DNA of 64,000 bases from positions 8,194,516 to 8,258,515 of the forward strand of contig NC_054699.1 in NCBI RefSeq assembly GCF_016097555.1. Reading direction: 5' to 3'. The number at the start of each line of letters is the position of its first letter. The first letter of the stretch is position 1. A program made the translations under genes and the position numbers. Shown one piece after another: positions 1-15,100 of this stretch. Under the pieces are notes generated by a model. It searched no databases, was not told where the DNA came from, and saw only the letters and a program-made list of their open reading frames with translations. This DNA is from Gigantopelta aegis. Lineage: Eukaryota > Mollusca > Gastropoda > Neomphalida > Peltospiridae.

Positions 1-169
1 TGTGATATTAAAAACACCAGGATGAGCACAAACACTTCGAATATATGGAAATTAATAATCTAAACAATAAAATCTAAGTAAAGACTAAAGTATGATTTAA
101 GTGATCAAAAACGGCTCTAATAGTCACAAATATGCACTAGTGTTTAAAAACTAGGGTATGTCCCTTTAA
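1..169. mobile_element. TTAA-flanked MITE, partial
   Basis: The right part of the same element as 34961-35339, cut by the window edge. It ends ACTAGGGTATGTCCCT followed by the TTAA target at 166-169. Lies in RB1 intron 20. Confidence 0.75.
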
Positions 170-225
170 CACCCATCAGCTGACTGCACCAGAAACCTCA
201 CTGACCACGCAAATCACAGACTAAC

Positions 226-303
226 CTGATCTATGTGTCGGTTCTTCACCAGCCCAGGTCTGTTGGTTATGCAGAACTCAAAACACGTCCACACCTTCTG
301 TTG
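226..303 (-). CDS. RB1: RB1 exon 20 (pocket B), last exon in the window
   Basis: 26 codons with QQKVWTCFEFCITNRPGLVK then NRHIDQ, matching human [20 protein letters not shown] then HLDQ. Acceptor tttcag, donor gttagt. The following exons lie beyond the left edge. Confidence 0.93.
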
Positions 304-2904
304 CTGAAATAAATAAACAGAACCATATACTAGTAGCCATCGAGTGGTATAAATCTTGTGCACTATTAACAAGTGCAATGAAGAACATGTCAAATTTATT
401 TTGCACAAGAATATATATACCACGAGACTGCGTAGCAGTCAAGTGGTATGTTCTTTCACAAAATAAACAAGTGCAGTAAATAGGAAGCAAAAACAACGTA
501 TGTGAAGTTCTGTATTTATTACATGCCTTCTTTTATGTTTTATAAAAACAGCTTTAATTTAACGTCATAACAACACTTTGTTAAATCTATGATCAAAACA
601 CTTTTTATGGATTTACTTAACATTAAAAAAAATACTCTGCGGCAGCCTGGTGTAATGTTTCAGATACGATGTGACGTCATTTATAAATCATATATGACGT
701 CAGTAAATAAAAGGTGTTAACTGCAATAAAAATAAAAAGGGAATTCCCCATTTAAAAGTTCCAGTCCAGATCGCACATATGTGCAATACAAAATGTCTTT
801 ATCACCACAGTAAGATTGAATAGGTATGTAATCTTTTTATTTTATTTAATGCACTGGGTATGTAATAAAACAATATTTCTACACTAAAATTGTGGGAAAT
901 TACCACAAGAGTTACCGGCAGTCTGAAAGGACGACACAAGTGAAAGTGATAAATTCCTGTTGTTACTTACCAAGTCTTTTGAAACCTGCAGCATTGTGCA
1001 CAACTTTTGGATTCTGTGGTAACCAAGACGACAAACTGAAATGAAACCATTATAAAAATAATTATCAAGATAAAGCAACTGACCATAGTTGTTAAGGCGG
1101 TGTAAAATATTTTCATCTATTATAGCTTTTTTTACAGTTATCTAACAGGTTACTTAAACGTTTTATTTAAATTATTAATTTTGGCCAATCAAATGAGTTT
1201 TGGACTGTCCTGGTCTTCATACTAGCTTGGTAAAGCGCTCACTTGATGAGCGGTCGGTCTTGGATTGATCCCCATCAGTGGACCTATTGGGCTATTTCTC
1301 GTTCCAGCCAGTGCTCTACAACAGGTGTAACAAAGGCTGTGGTATGTGCTATCCTGTCTATGGGATGGTGCATATAAAAGATCCCTTGCTGCTAATCGAA
1401 AAGAGTAGCCCATGAAGTGGCGACAGCAGGTTTCCTCCCTCAATATCTGTGTGGTCCTTAACCATATGTCTGATGCCATATAACTGTAAATAAAATGTAT
1501 TGAGTGCGTCTTTAAATAAAACATTTCCTTCCTTCGTACTAGCTCAAAGGGTAGATGTAGCCCAGTGGTAAAAAGATCACTTGATGCGCGGTCGGTCTTG
1601 GATTGATCCCCATCAATGATCCCATTGTGTTATTTCTCATTTCAGCCAGTGTACCTAGAATGGTATATCAAAGGTCGTAGTATGTGCTATCCTGTCTGTG
1701 GGATGATACATATGAAAGATCCCTTGCTATTTACGGAAAAATGTAGGATTCTTCTCTAAAATTATATGTCAAAATTAGCAAATGTTTGACATCAAGTAAC
1801 CGATGATTAATACATTAATGTGCTTTAGTGGTGTCATTAAACAAAACAAACTTTAACTTTGAAATAGCTTAAATTTAACTGAGGCTAAAAAAAAGGTAGA
1901 TACCACCAAAAAAAAAGTGGTTGGTGGCTATAATACTTTTAAAATGAAAATAATATAATTAATAGTAAATAGTCAAAAGGTTTTTACGTATCGAAAGTTA
2001 CCTGCTTATATTTTAAAGTCTCATACCCTAGTTTTAACCGTGAAAATGGACACTATTAGTTTTGTTAATCTATGTAAGTTGATTTAATTTTAATACCAAG
2101 AAGTTGATCGATATTATTTTTTAAAATAACACAGGCAAAATTTTACTTTAAAATTATAAAGGCCAGTTAAAATTAAGTTTTTTTTAAAAAGTTTAATGGA
2201 AGATATGGAGAACTAAAAATACAAACAGCAGACACGACAAATTACCTTTATTGAAGAATAACGTCAAACAATATGAACGTTTTGGTGGTTTTGACACCGG
2301 GGAGGCGGAGTTACTGGCTGCACCAATCGTTGAGCTGGATTTCAAAGGACTGGCTTTGGGAACGGATTTACTGGGACTAGCACCGGGTAGAGAGTTCTGA
2401 GAAGCTTTCCTTGGTGTCGGCGGACGAATACCAGAGGAATGGCACACTGGCGATAAATACCTAAATTCAAAACAAAACAGGAATGGTAAAGCTATGACAT
2501 CTCATACGCTATGTATCAAATAGTGAAAAGACAGGGTTTGATCTTAATGGTCGCCCAATCGGCCGTCGATTGAAAATACCGATGGAAAAGTCAATCACAT
2601 CTCAGGTTGCCTGCCTGGCGATAAAAATATTTATTGACAGTCACAGTAGAATGACTGAATATTCAGATTTATATTCATCATAGTGTTGTGCGGTTAACTA
2701 TGGAATCAGTTCGGTTTTGGTTATAGAAGAAAAAACGAAAACCATAACCGTGGAGAGAGAAAAAACCAACATACTTTCAGTTTTCCAAATTTGCCATTTG
2801 CATCCCAGCCAAAGGCCATTTGTCATATGATAAATTTCTTTTTCCTATGCCTTGGTGAAACAGTTATGAGCACTGAGGTCTGAAATATGAAAGCTTCTAT
2901 TGAA

Positions 2905-2949
<45 letters not shown>

Positions 2950-3110
2950 CTCACCTCTCTCTCCTACTCTATATCTCTCTCTCTCCTACTCTATATCTCT
3001 CTCTCTCCTATTCTACATCTCTCTCTCCTACTCTATATATATCGCTCTCTCTCTCCTACTCTATATATCTCTCTCTCTCCTATTCTATATCTCTCTCTCC
3101 TATTCTATAT

Positions 3111-3143
<33 letters not shown>

Positions 3144-6100
3144 CACACACATCTCCACTTCTTGTCTATCTGTCTATGTGTTGTTTTAAATCAATTTTAT
3201 TATTTTGTCTGCCATGAAATTGTTTTAATTGTCAAATGTAGGGGGAGACCTTAATATAGGCATCGCCTGTTGCTCAATCCAAATACAAGGCTAATACAAA
3301 CATCAATAAATATTGTTTAAAAAAGAAACATAATTTATATTAACTGTAAAGAAGGGAAATAACTCCTACATTTCAGCAGCACTTGATGATTGGTTTCCTG
3401 TTGCCAGGGGATCGATGGGTGGAGATATTTCAACCATAGTCGACAGCTGTCCACCATTAGCCTTCTCGATCGCTGTATACAGTGTTGAGCCCTGTTTAAA
3501 AGAGAAACAAAAATTCAAAATCAATCAGTTGGGCTAGGTCAGCTTTTTTTTCTTCTTCTTTTTTGTTAAATACTACAATGATCACTACAGGTCCAGATAA
3601 AATGTTATGTATGTACTCTTTTCACTTACAACACATTTTAACTAAAAAGAAATTGGGATTTTTTTTCTTAAGAGTTGAGACTTTTTTTCTAGGTGCCTGG
3701 AAACACTTTTTTTTTCTACTTTTCAAGTTTTCAATATTTTAATAGTTGTATTTATGGGTTTAAAGAATAGCCAGACACTGCAACATACCCGAGGCATTTT
3801 TTACTTATTTTTCCAGACAGACTTATCTTTTCTTGACGCTACTGTCCACTAAAGCCCCAGTCTCACATACACGAATTATACCCTGAATGTCCAGGAATAT
3901 ACACGATCCTATGCAGCCCTGATTGCTCCCGACTATTCGGAAAAAAATTGCACGATTCGGCTTCTTTCCCGAGCTGCCTACGACTGCTGCCAGAACTAAT
4001 ACGATGCCACTACGATCTTGAACCCGATTCGTAATGAATCGGGACGACCTACTACGTGTCCCCTTGGATGCCTTCCCAAATACGCTACGAATCAGGACGA
4101 TTAATGGGGAACGCGTCAAGAATTACTACGACACGCCTACGAATCCGCACAAACCAGTACGACTACCTCAAGAACCAGTACGACTGCCGCAAGACCCCTA
4201 TATGAAGGCTGCCGAACAGGCCAAATTTCATTTGACGTTCTTTCTGCATGCAGGGAACATCACCATGCCGTTCTTCAATGAGTCAGCAACCGACCAGAAG
4301 CAGAGAAAGAGCCAGAGAGTCGTACGAATACTCCACGTTTAATGACGAATATCCCGAATGCGTCTACGAACATACTACGATTACGCACAATGCCCTCATG
4401 AACTCGTAAGATCGAGTCACGATTTCAACTTTATTCACGATTACTCCCGACAGTTTTGAACATTTCAAAACAGTCGGGAGTCGATCCAGAACATTCAAGA
4501 ATACTGACGAAAGGCCAGAAACCCCCTACGGTCTTAGTACGTATATCCAAGAATCACCAAGAATTCTTAAATCGGGCCCATTTGGGAGATAATTTGTGTA
4601 TGTGAGACTGGGGTTTAAGCAAATATCATTACACTACAATAGCTATAAACTATATTAAGCTCAGGGGTCAATAAATAAATATTCCTTTCACTTTTCAATT
4701 TGGATCCTGGTGGCCCAAATAACAGATTTAAATACACACTAATACTGTACATGATCATGGAATTATTGGCATGAACTTCATGATTTTGTTCAGTATTGGA
4801 TTGCAATTCTCTATGCAAGTTTTTTTCAGAGATGGTTACAAAATAACAACCATACATAAAAATACACCTACCTCTCTCCAGACTATTGAGTCTAGAATTC
4901 TATGTTCAACACTCTGTAGATGCTGCAAGAAAAATTAACAGAATTATTCAAAACCAGAAAGACATTTACAACATGTAATAGCAAGTTGAAATATTTGTTT
5001 TCTGTTGTCATTAGACCAAAAATATGAAATGATGATATGACATTCCAACAGATTCCGAACACTACATGTGTGGAATTAAAGTGTATTTTTGTTTAACAAC
5101 ACCACTAGATGTCTAGAGTATATTAATTTACTAATAATCAGCTATTTGATGCCAAACATATGGTAATTTTGACAGTCTTATAGAGGAAACCTGCTACATT
5201 TTTTTTATTAAGAGCAAGGGATCTTTTACATGCACCATCCCACAGAGAGGAGAGCACATACCACGGCCTTTAATAAAACAGTTGTGGTGCACTGGCAAAG
5301 AGAAATAGCCCAATGGGCCCACCAATGGGGATCGATCCTAGACTGCCTGTGCATCAGGCAGACGCTTTACCACAGGGCTACGTCCCGCACTTTGTGCGGA
5401 ATTCACCAAAGAATAATAGCTGACTGCCCAATCCTGTGAAATGTGCTTTAAAAACATTTTGATGGCAAAAAGTGGGTAACTAATGCTGCTACGTAGCTTC
5501 CTCATAGTCCAAGGTTTAAGAAAACCCTGGTTACCAACGTGGCATTTGACCTCCAAGGTCAAATATTGAGGTCAAAAGGTCAAGTACAGTCAAACATCAG
5601 TTTTCATCTAAAATTATCTATGAATGCTATACTCTAAGAATCTGCAGTGTTTAACTTCATTTGTTGAGGCATGTAAAATCTGAAATAACATACAATTGCA
5701 ATAAAAATTAAGTAGAAAAGTGTTGTTTTGTTCTACAAGTAAATGGTGTAATCTTGAAATAGCGGCAAATGTAGGTATAGTCATGAACTTTTTAATGTTA
5801 AAAGCATCTAGAATTAACATGTTAACATGATTTCAGATGAAAATTGATATTTGATCTTATTTGACCTTTTAACCTCAATATTTGACCTTGAAGGTCAAAT
5901 GATGCAGTGGTAACCGGGTTTTACTCAAAGTTTGGATTATCATGAAACTATATAATATGGTTACCCACTTTAAAATAAAAAAAGCCATCAAAAAAAGTCT
6001 TGGCCGGTCGACTGCTAGGATTAGGGTCATGCTAAAATCCACAATTTCAGAAATATCTAGAAGAATGTTCTTTTTGTGTTGTGCTAGATGTCTGTGAACA

Positions 6101-9100
6101 TTTACAAATGTACAGTTTATGAAATCATTTATAGTTTATGATAAATTATACTGTTTTTTATCAATAATTTTAAAAACAATTAAAGAGTTCCACTTACTCG
6201 AATGACATCACCTGGAAGTTTGGGTTCCGCTTTAATAAATGATTCTAATACTTTGAAGAAATCGTAGGCCTGTAGGTCAAATACTTCTAGTATCCATGGA
6301 AATGAGAATGGCGAGTCTTCATAACTTATAGAAGATCCTTTTGAGTGACTCGCTGAAATAATATTATAAAAATTATTTGTTAATACCTCCGGGCCTCATT
6401 CACATTGAGAAGTCATGATCTTCTAATTGTAGCAAAATGCAGTTTGTATTATTCAATGACAGTATCGGTTAAAATACAACAAGCAATCTGAGAGTATTCA
6501 TAAAGCAACACATGTCCCCTACCGGGTCTAAAAAAAATTCGTATCTCCTAAGTTCAAGGGCCATAACTCTGTGAAAAATGAGTAAATTGCAATGAAATTT
6601 CAGCTAAATATCTTGGGGCATCGGGGGAAAAAATCCAGAATTTTTTTTTTCATATGACTAAACTTCAAGGGACATAACTCTGTCAAAAATGGATAAATCG
6701 GCATGAAAGTCAAAACTTGATTTGTAACAGTACATGATAAAGCTACAAACAAAATTTTAGCTCATTAGCTCAAGGCATTGTGGAAAATGCATCCGGAAAA
6801 CTATATGTGGGACAGACGGATGGATGGTCAGAGAAGAAACCTATAGTCCCCTCCCTTTGGACCAGTAAAGGACAAATAAAGCCAACTTACGGGACAATCC
6901 ATACGTCATGAGAACAATTTCCACACACGCCGCTAGGAGAGATCGATGGAAGTTTTCATGACTCAGCAGATTGCTGAAGTCATTCTGCGACAGCCGTTCA
7001 TGTTCCTGGAGAAAACAAAGTGAGGAATTAGACTATACAGTTGTTGGGGTTTTTTGGTTTAACAACACCACTAGAGCACATTGATTTATTAATAATTGGC
7101 TATTGGATGTCAAACATTTGGTGATTTTGACATTTAGTCTTAGAGAGGAAACATGCTATATTTTTCCATTAGTAGCAAGGGATCTTTTATATGCACCATC
7201 CCACAGATAGGATAGTACATACCACAGCCTTTAATATACCAGTTGTGGTGCACTGGCTGGAATGAGAAATAGCCTAATTGGCCCACTGACAGGGATCGAT
7301 CCCAAATCGACTTCACATCAAGCGAGCACTATACCACTGGGCTACATCCCACCTAGACTATAGAGTGACACTTGAATTAGACTATAGAGTGACACTTGAA
7401 TTAGACTATAGAGTGACACTTGAATTAGACTATAGAGTGACACTTGAATTAGACTATACAGTGACACTTGAATTAGACTATAGAGTGACACTTGAATTAG
7501 ACTATACAGTGACACTTGAATTAGACTATACAGTGACACTTGAATTAGACTATACAGTGACACTTGAATTAGACTATACAGTGACACTTGAATTAGACTA
7601 TACAGTGACACTTGAATTAGACTATACAGTGACACTTGAATTAGACTATACAGTGACACTCGAATTAGACTATACAGTGACACTTGAATTAGACTATACA
7701 GTGACACTTGAATTAGACTATACAGTGACACTTGAATTAGACTATACAGTGACACTTGAATTAGACTATAGAGTGACACTTGAATTAGACTATACAGTGA
7801 CACTTGAATTAGACTATAGAGTGACACATGAATTAGACTATACAGTGACACATGAATTAGACTATAGAGTGACACATGAATTAGACTATACAGTGACACA
7901 TGAATTAGACTATACAGTGACACTTGAATTAGACTATACAGTGACACATGAATTAGACTATACAGTGACACTTGAATTAGACTATACAGTGACACTTGAA
8001 TTAGACTATACAGTGACACTTGAATTAGACTATACAGTGACACATGAATTAGACTATACAGTGACACTTGAATTAGACTATACAGTGACACTTGAATTAG
8101 ACTATACAGTGACACTTGAATTAGACTATACAGTGACACTTGAATTAGACTATACAGTGACACTTGAATTAGACTATACAGTGACACTTGAATTAGACTA
8201 TACAGTGACACTTGAATTAGACTATACAGTGACACTTGAATTAGACTATACAGTGACACTTGAATTAGACTATACAGTGACACTTGAATTAGACTATACA
8301 GTGACACTTGAATTAGACTATACAGTGACACTTGAATTAGACTATAGAGTGACACTTGAATTAGACTATACAGTGACACTTGAATTAGACTATACAGTGA
8401 CACTTGAATTAGACTATACAGTGACACTTGAATTAGACTATACAGTGACACTTGAATTAGACTATACAGTGACACTTGAATTAGACTATACAGTGACACT
8501 TGAATTAGACTATAGAGTGACACTTGAATTAGACTATACAGTGACACTTGAATTAGACTATAGAGTGACACTTGAATTAGACTATAGAGTGACACTTGAA
8601 TTAGACTATACAGTGACACTTGAATTAGACTATACAGTGACACTTGAATTAGACTATACAGTGACACTTGAATTAGACTATACAGTGACACTAATAGACT
8701 ATACAGTGACACTTGAATTAGACTATACAGTGACACTTGAATTAGACTATACAGTGACACTTGAATTAGACTATACAGTGACACTTGAATTAGACTATAC
8801 AGTGACACTTGAATTAGACTATACAGTGACACTTGAATTAGACTATACAGTGACACTTGAATTAGACTATACAGTGACACTTGAATTAGACTATACAGTG
8901 ACACTTGAATTAGACTATACAGTGACACTTGAATTAGACTATACAGTGACACTTGAATTAGACTATACAGTGACACTTGAATTAGACTATACAGTGACAC
9001 TTGAATTAGACTATACAGTGACACTTGAATTAGACTATACAGTGACACTTGAATTAGACTATACAGTGACACTTGAATTAGACTATACAGTGACACTTGA

Positions 9101-12100
9101 ATTAGACTATACAGTGACACTTGAATTAGACTATACAGTGACACTTGAATTAGACTATACAGTGACACTTGAATTAGACTATACAGTGACACTTGAATTA
9201 GACTATACAGTGACACTTGAATTAGACTATACAGTGACACTTGAATTAGACTATACAGTGACACTTGAATTAGACTATACAGTGACACTTGAATTAGACT
9301 ATACAGTGACACTTGAATTAGACTATACAGTGACACTTGAATTAGACTATACAGTGACACTCGAATTAGACTATACAGTGACACTCGAATTAGACTATAC
9401 AGTGACACTTGAATTAGACTATACAGTGACACTTGAATTAGACTATACAGTGACACTTGAATTAGACTATACAGTGACACTGACACTTGAATTAGACTAT
9501 ACAGTGACACTCGAATTAGACTATACAGTGACACTCGAATTAGACTATACAGTGACACTCGAATTAGACTATACAGTGACACTCGAATTAGACTATACAG
9601 TGACACTCGAATTAGACTATACAGTGACACTTGAATTAGACTATACAGTGACACTTGAATTAGACTATACAGTGACACTTGAATTAGACTATACAGTGAC
9701 ACTTGAATTAGACTATACAGTGACACTTGAATTAGACTATACAGTGACACTTGAATTAGACTATACAGTGACACTTGAATTAGACTATACAGTGACACTT
9801 GAATTAGACTATACAGTGACACTTGAATTAGACTATACAGTGACACTTGAATTAGACTATACAGTGACACTTGAATTAGACTATACAGTGACACTTGAAT
9901 TAGACTATACAGTGACACTTGAATTAGACTATACAGTGACACTTGAATTAGACTATACAGTGACACTTGAATTAGACTATACAGTGACACTTGAATTAGA
10001 CTATACAGTGACACTTGAATTAGACTATACAGTGACACTTGAATTAGACTATACAGTGACACTTGAATTAGACTATACAGTGACACTTGAATTAGACTAT
10101 ACAGTGACACTTGAATTAGACTATACAGTGACACATGAATTAGACTATACAGTGACACTTGAATTAGACTATAGAGTGACACTTGAATTAGACTATACAG
10201 TGACACTTGAATTAGACTATACAGTGACACTTGAATTAGACTATACAGTGACACTTGAATTAGACTATACAGTGACACAGTGACACTGAATTAGACTATA
10301 GAATTAGACTATACAGTGACACTTGAATTAGACTATACAGTGACACTTGAATTAGACTATACAGTGACACTTGAATTAGACTATACAGTGACACTTGAAT
10401 TAGACTATACAGTGACACTTGAATTAGACTATAGAGTGACACATGAATTAGACTATACAGTGACACTTGAATTAGACTATACAGTGACACTTGAATTAGA
10501 CTATACAGTGACACTTGAATTAGACTATACAGTGACACTTGAATTAGACTATACAGTGACACTTGAATTAGACTATACAGTGACACTTGAATTAGACTAT
10601 AGAGTGACACTTGAATTAGACTATACAGTGACACTTGAATTAGACTATAGAGTGACACTTGAATTAGACTATACAGTGACACTTGAATTAGACTATACAG
10701 TGACACTTGAATTAGACTATACAGTGACACTTGAATTAGACTATACAGTGACACTTGAATTAGACTATACAGTGACACCTGAATTAGACTATACAGTGAC
10801 ACCTGAATTAGACTATACAGTGATACTTGAATTAGACTATACAGTGACACTTGAATTAGACTATACAGTGACACTTGAATTAGACTATACAGTGACACTT
10901 GAATTAGACTATACAGTGACACATGAATTAGACTATACAGTGACACTTGAATTAGACTATACAGTGACACTTGAATTAGACTATACAGTGACACTTGAAT
11001 TAGACTATACAGTGACACTTGAATTAGACTATACAGTGACACTTGAATTAGACTATAGAGTGACACTTGAATTAGACTATACAGTGACACTTGAATTAGA
11101 CTATAGAGTGACACCTGAATTAGACTATACAGTGATACTTGAATTAGACTATACAGTGACACTTGAATTAGACTATAGAGTGACACTTGAATTAGACTAT
11201 AGAGTGACACTTGAATTAGACTATACAGTGATACTTGAATTAGACTATACAGTGACACTTGAATTAGACTATACAGTGATACTTGAATTACAACTATACA
11301 GTGACACTTGGATTAGACCATACAGTGACAATCGAATTAGACTATACAGTGATACTTGAATTACAACTATACAGTGACACTTGGATTAGACTATACAGTG
11401 ACACTTGACTATACAGTGACACTTGAATTAGACTATACAGTGATGCTTGAATTAAGACTATACAGTGACGCTTGACTATACAGTGACACTTGGATTAGAC
11501 TATACAGTAACACTTGACTATACAGTGACACTTGAATTAGACTATACAGTGATGCTTGAATTAAGACTATACAGTGATGCTTGAATTAAGACTATACAGT
11601 GATGCTTGAATTAAGACTATACAGTGATGCTTGAATTAAGACTATACAGTGACACTTGAATTAAGACTATACAGTGACGCTTGAATTAAGACTATACAGT
11701 GATACTTGAATTAGACTATACAGTGATGCTTGAATTAAGACTATACAGTGATGCTTGAATTAAGACTATACAGTGACACTTGAATTAAGACTATACAGTG
11801 ACACTTGAATTAAGACTATACAATGATACTCAGTCTTTTTATCAATTCAAAATTGGCATAACATGAAAAGGGGTTATGCCAAAAAAAGAATTTGGTTTGA
11901 GTGACATGTTTGTTTTTTAATTGAAAACAAAATAAAATTGTGTTACTGACAAAAAACAACAACAATACATAACTGACAAAAAACAACAACAATACATAAC
12001 AGACATTTTCAGGTCTTTGCCAATTCAAAATTGGCATAACATCAAAAGAGGCTATTTAAAAAAAAGTTTGGTTTGCGTAACATGGTGTATTTTTAAATTT

Positions 12101-15100
12101 TAAAACGAAATAAAATAGTTTAACATACATTCCTTTCCTTTCTTCACGATACTCACCATGTTGAGCATAGACTCCATTACTTGATAGTAGAGTCGCGTTG
12201 CCATGGTGACTCGCTGTTCAGCTACCGATCGTTGACTGGTCTTAGCCATGGAAGCGAACTTGCTGACAAAGGTTTCTTTGAGACTCTTCAATCTATTAGC
12301 TATTGGAACCGTGACGTTGGTAGAGCATTTCTGAAAGGAAACAAAATCATTAACACACTTCTGAGAAAGGAAAGAATAGGTTACGCAAAAATACATTCAG
12401 CTAAACACTTTTTTCTTCTTCACATAACCCATTATGTCTACGTACAGGACTTCTAGATTATCACTAGTGATATTCAATGTTGGGCTAGTAAATAACTACA
12501 ATCACCATGCCCGACAGCTAGTGAATTTTTTTTTTTGTAAATGCTAAATTTAAGTCTAGTTTGTAAATATGAATATCCTCCACCAGCCCCAAATCTAAAG
12601 GATTTTAAGCTCTGTCTCCCTCTTTAGGTGACATATCAGATTATTATTGTTAGTAAAATTGTATTTACTTAAAAATAGGGCTAGTGAGTAAGTGACTTAT
12701 TAATCAAGGCTAGTAAATTGTTAAATCACTAATCCAATGGATAGTGTATTTTTATAAAAAATCTAAAAACCTGTCACTTAAAAGATGTCTTAAATTGAAT
12801 ATGTTAACGGAAAACAGGCATTGTGAATATTTACTAGCCACGATTAAAAATTCACTAGCCCTATTTTACTTAAGTTAATATAATTTTAGTAATAGTAATG
12901 TTACCTAAAGAGGCAGATAGAGCTTAAAAACACTAAGACTGGGGCAGGATATTCATATTTACAAAATATACTTAAATGCAGCATTTAACAACTTTTTATT
13001 TCACTAGCCGTTGGGCATTGCAATAGTTGTTATTGACTAGCCCAACACTGAATATCACTAGCCATGGGAGTGGGGCTACCATAATCTAGAAGCCCTGAAT
13101 AGGTTACACAAAGTTACTTGCTAGAGTGATGTGAGAACTAAATAATTAAGTCTCACAATTTCCAGTGGCCTGATTAACAATTGCTTCATAAATTTGTTTT
13201 TTTTTCAAACACAAACAAAACAAAATTTCTCTATAAAATTAATTCTCTATAAGAAGTAATTATCACATTACGAAAACTGGACACCCATGCATGGGTCAAT
13301 AGAAAATGTTTAGCCATTTAATTGGCTATCAGGATGTCTGGACCACTCTATGTGAATGGGGTGGGGGGATGGGAGCTTATGGTAGTCGTAAGTGCCCCTT
13401 TAACGACTAAAATCTTTTATGCATGTTTTCACAAGTGGATTTTGAAACAGCAAACAAAATGCAGTAAAATCAGTAATGTATAAACTTCAGCTAGATTAAA
13501 AACTATTCCCCCACCGCCACCCTCTAATACTATTAGTAATAGTAATGGCTGTGGACTACATTCCCACCAAGTGAAGAGCATACCTGAAAATATTCCTTAA
13601 GCTTAGACGTAGGTTCGTCACTAGCCTGACGCAGAACACTTTTCAGTTGGGCAACGGTGTTGAGAGCATTTCTGAAATCAGAACAGTTAATATCAAGTTT
13701 TATCCTATAACTTACCCATGATATCCATGTTATAAATCCATGTGAGAATTTAGGGTATTAACCTGTGTAACAATGGTATGCAAATTTAAAGGTATATGCA
13801 AATTTGCAAGGTTTCTAGCTAAAAATGTGTTTCTGTCAATGGGTCGTTTGTTTACAAGCCAACAAGACCTCTATAACTGAGCGTAACGTTTTCATAAGAT
13901 TTATTTCAAATCCATGACGTCAAAGCAATTTGTGCTAATTGTGACGATGTCATATGACTTATGGAAGTGAGTTTAGTTCTGTGATTTACTAAAAATAGAA
14001 TGAAAATGTTATTTTAGAAGTGTTATAGGATAATAGAATTCACTGCTTGTGTTTTTTAATATGTAAAATATCAACCTCTGCAGAGCCTTGACAAATACTG
14101 ATTAACATACAACTTGCATGATATTTTCCATATTAAAAAACACTTATGACGAATCCTCTTTATAAAGGTAATTTTAGAATTAATTATTCAAAAAGCGTGG
14201 TGCTGTACCATGCTAAAATAAGCCACAGAAAACACTACCTATATTCATGGCACCAAAAATGTTATCTCTAAAGACCGACAGATTTAACACATACATTCGC
14301 AAAACATACCTGAAAGATTTAACACATATATTCGCAAAACATACCCGACAGATTTAACACATACATTCACAAAACATACCTGAAATACTTAACACATACA
14401 TTCACAAAACATACCAAACAGATTTGATACATACATTCACAAAACATACTTGAGAGATGTAACACATATATTCACAAAACATACCTGACAGATTTAACAC
14501 ATACATTCACAAAACATACCTGCCAGATTTAACAAATACATTCACAAAACATACCAGACAAATTTAACACACACATTCACAAAACATACCTGACAGATTT
14601 AACACACATTCACAAAACATACCTGACAGATTTAACACACATTCACAAAACATACCTGACAGGTGTAGAAGGTTGTGCAGATCCAAACTTTGTTTTCGAC
14701 GGAGTTATTCTGCACAAAACACAAAAACAACAATTTTTATCATTAAGTTAGTGCTAAAAAATAATTCTGTATAAATAAAAATTAAAGAATGCCATCAAGT
14801 TTGGCTTAATGCCATCAGACGATCTGAAATATTTAACTGTAGAGTTCTTCAACTCCATTACCAGATTGGCATGTGGCATGCTATATGTTTCTTTATAGTC
14901 TTAGTGACTATAACATTTTTATTAATATCAACAGGCCCATGGACTTTTGTATGTACCTTTGCCTGCCTGGGGGACACATACATGCAGCTCTTTCTCCCAG
15001 GATATTGGTTTAAACAAACACACCCTCTAAACCTGGCCAGAGTAAACCCATTTTACACAAAAAGCACTACTTTTGCATGGGCCAGAATTACCACAAACAA

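Noticed and set aside
7342-11359. Open frames of up to 978 codons on both strands (repeats of SLYSLIQV and TLELDYTV)
   Set aside because: They exist only because the 24-bp unit is divisible by three and stop-free in one frame per strand. The array is an RB1 intron, with no splice, start or codon-bias support.
7354-11825. CRISPR array
   Set aside because: Units abut with no unique spacers, and the context is a eukaryotic intron. The same holds for 14273-14655 and 21778-22455.
12181-12456. Plus-strand open frame over RB1 exon 13
   Set aside because: Antisense shadow of the pocket A exon.
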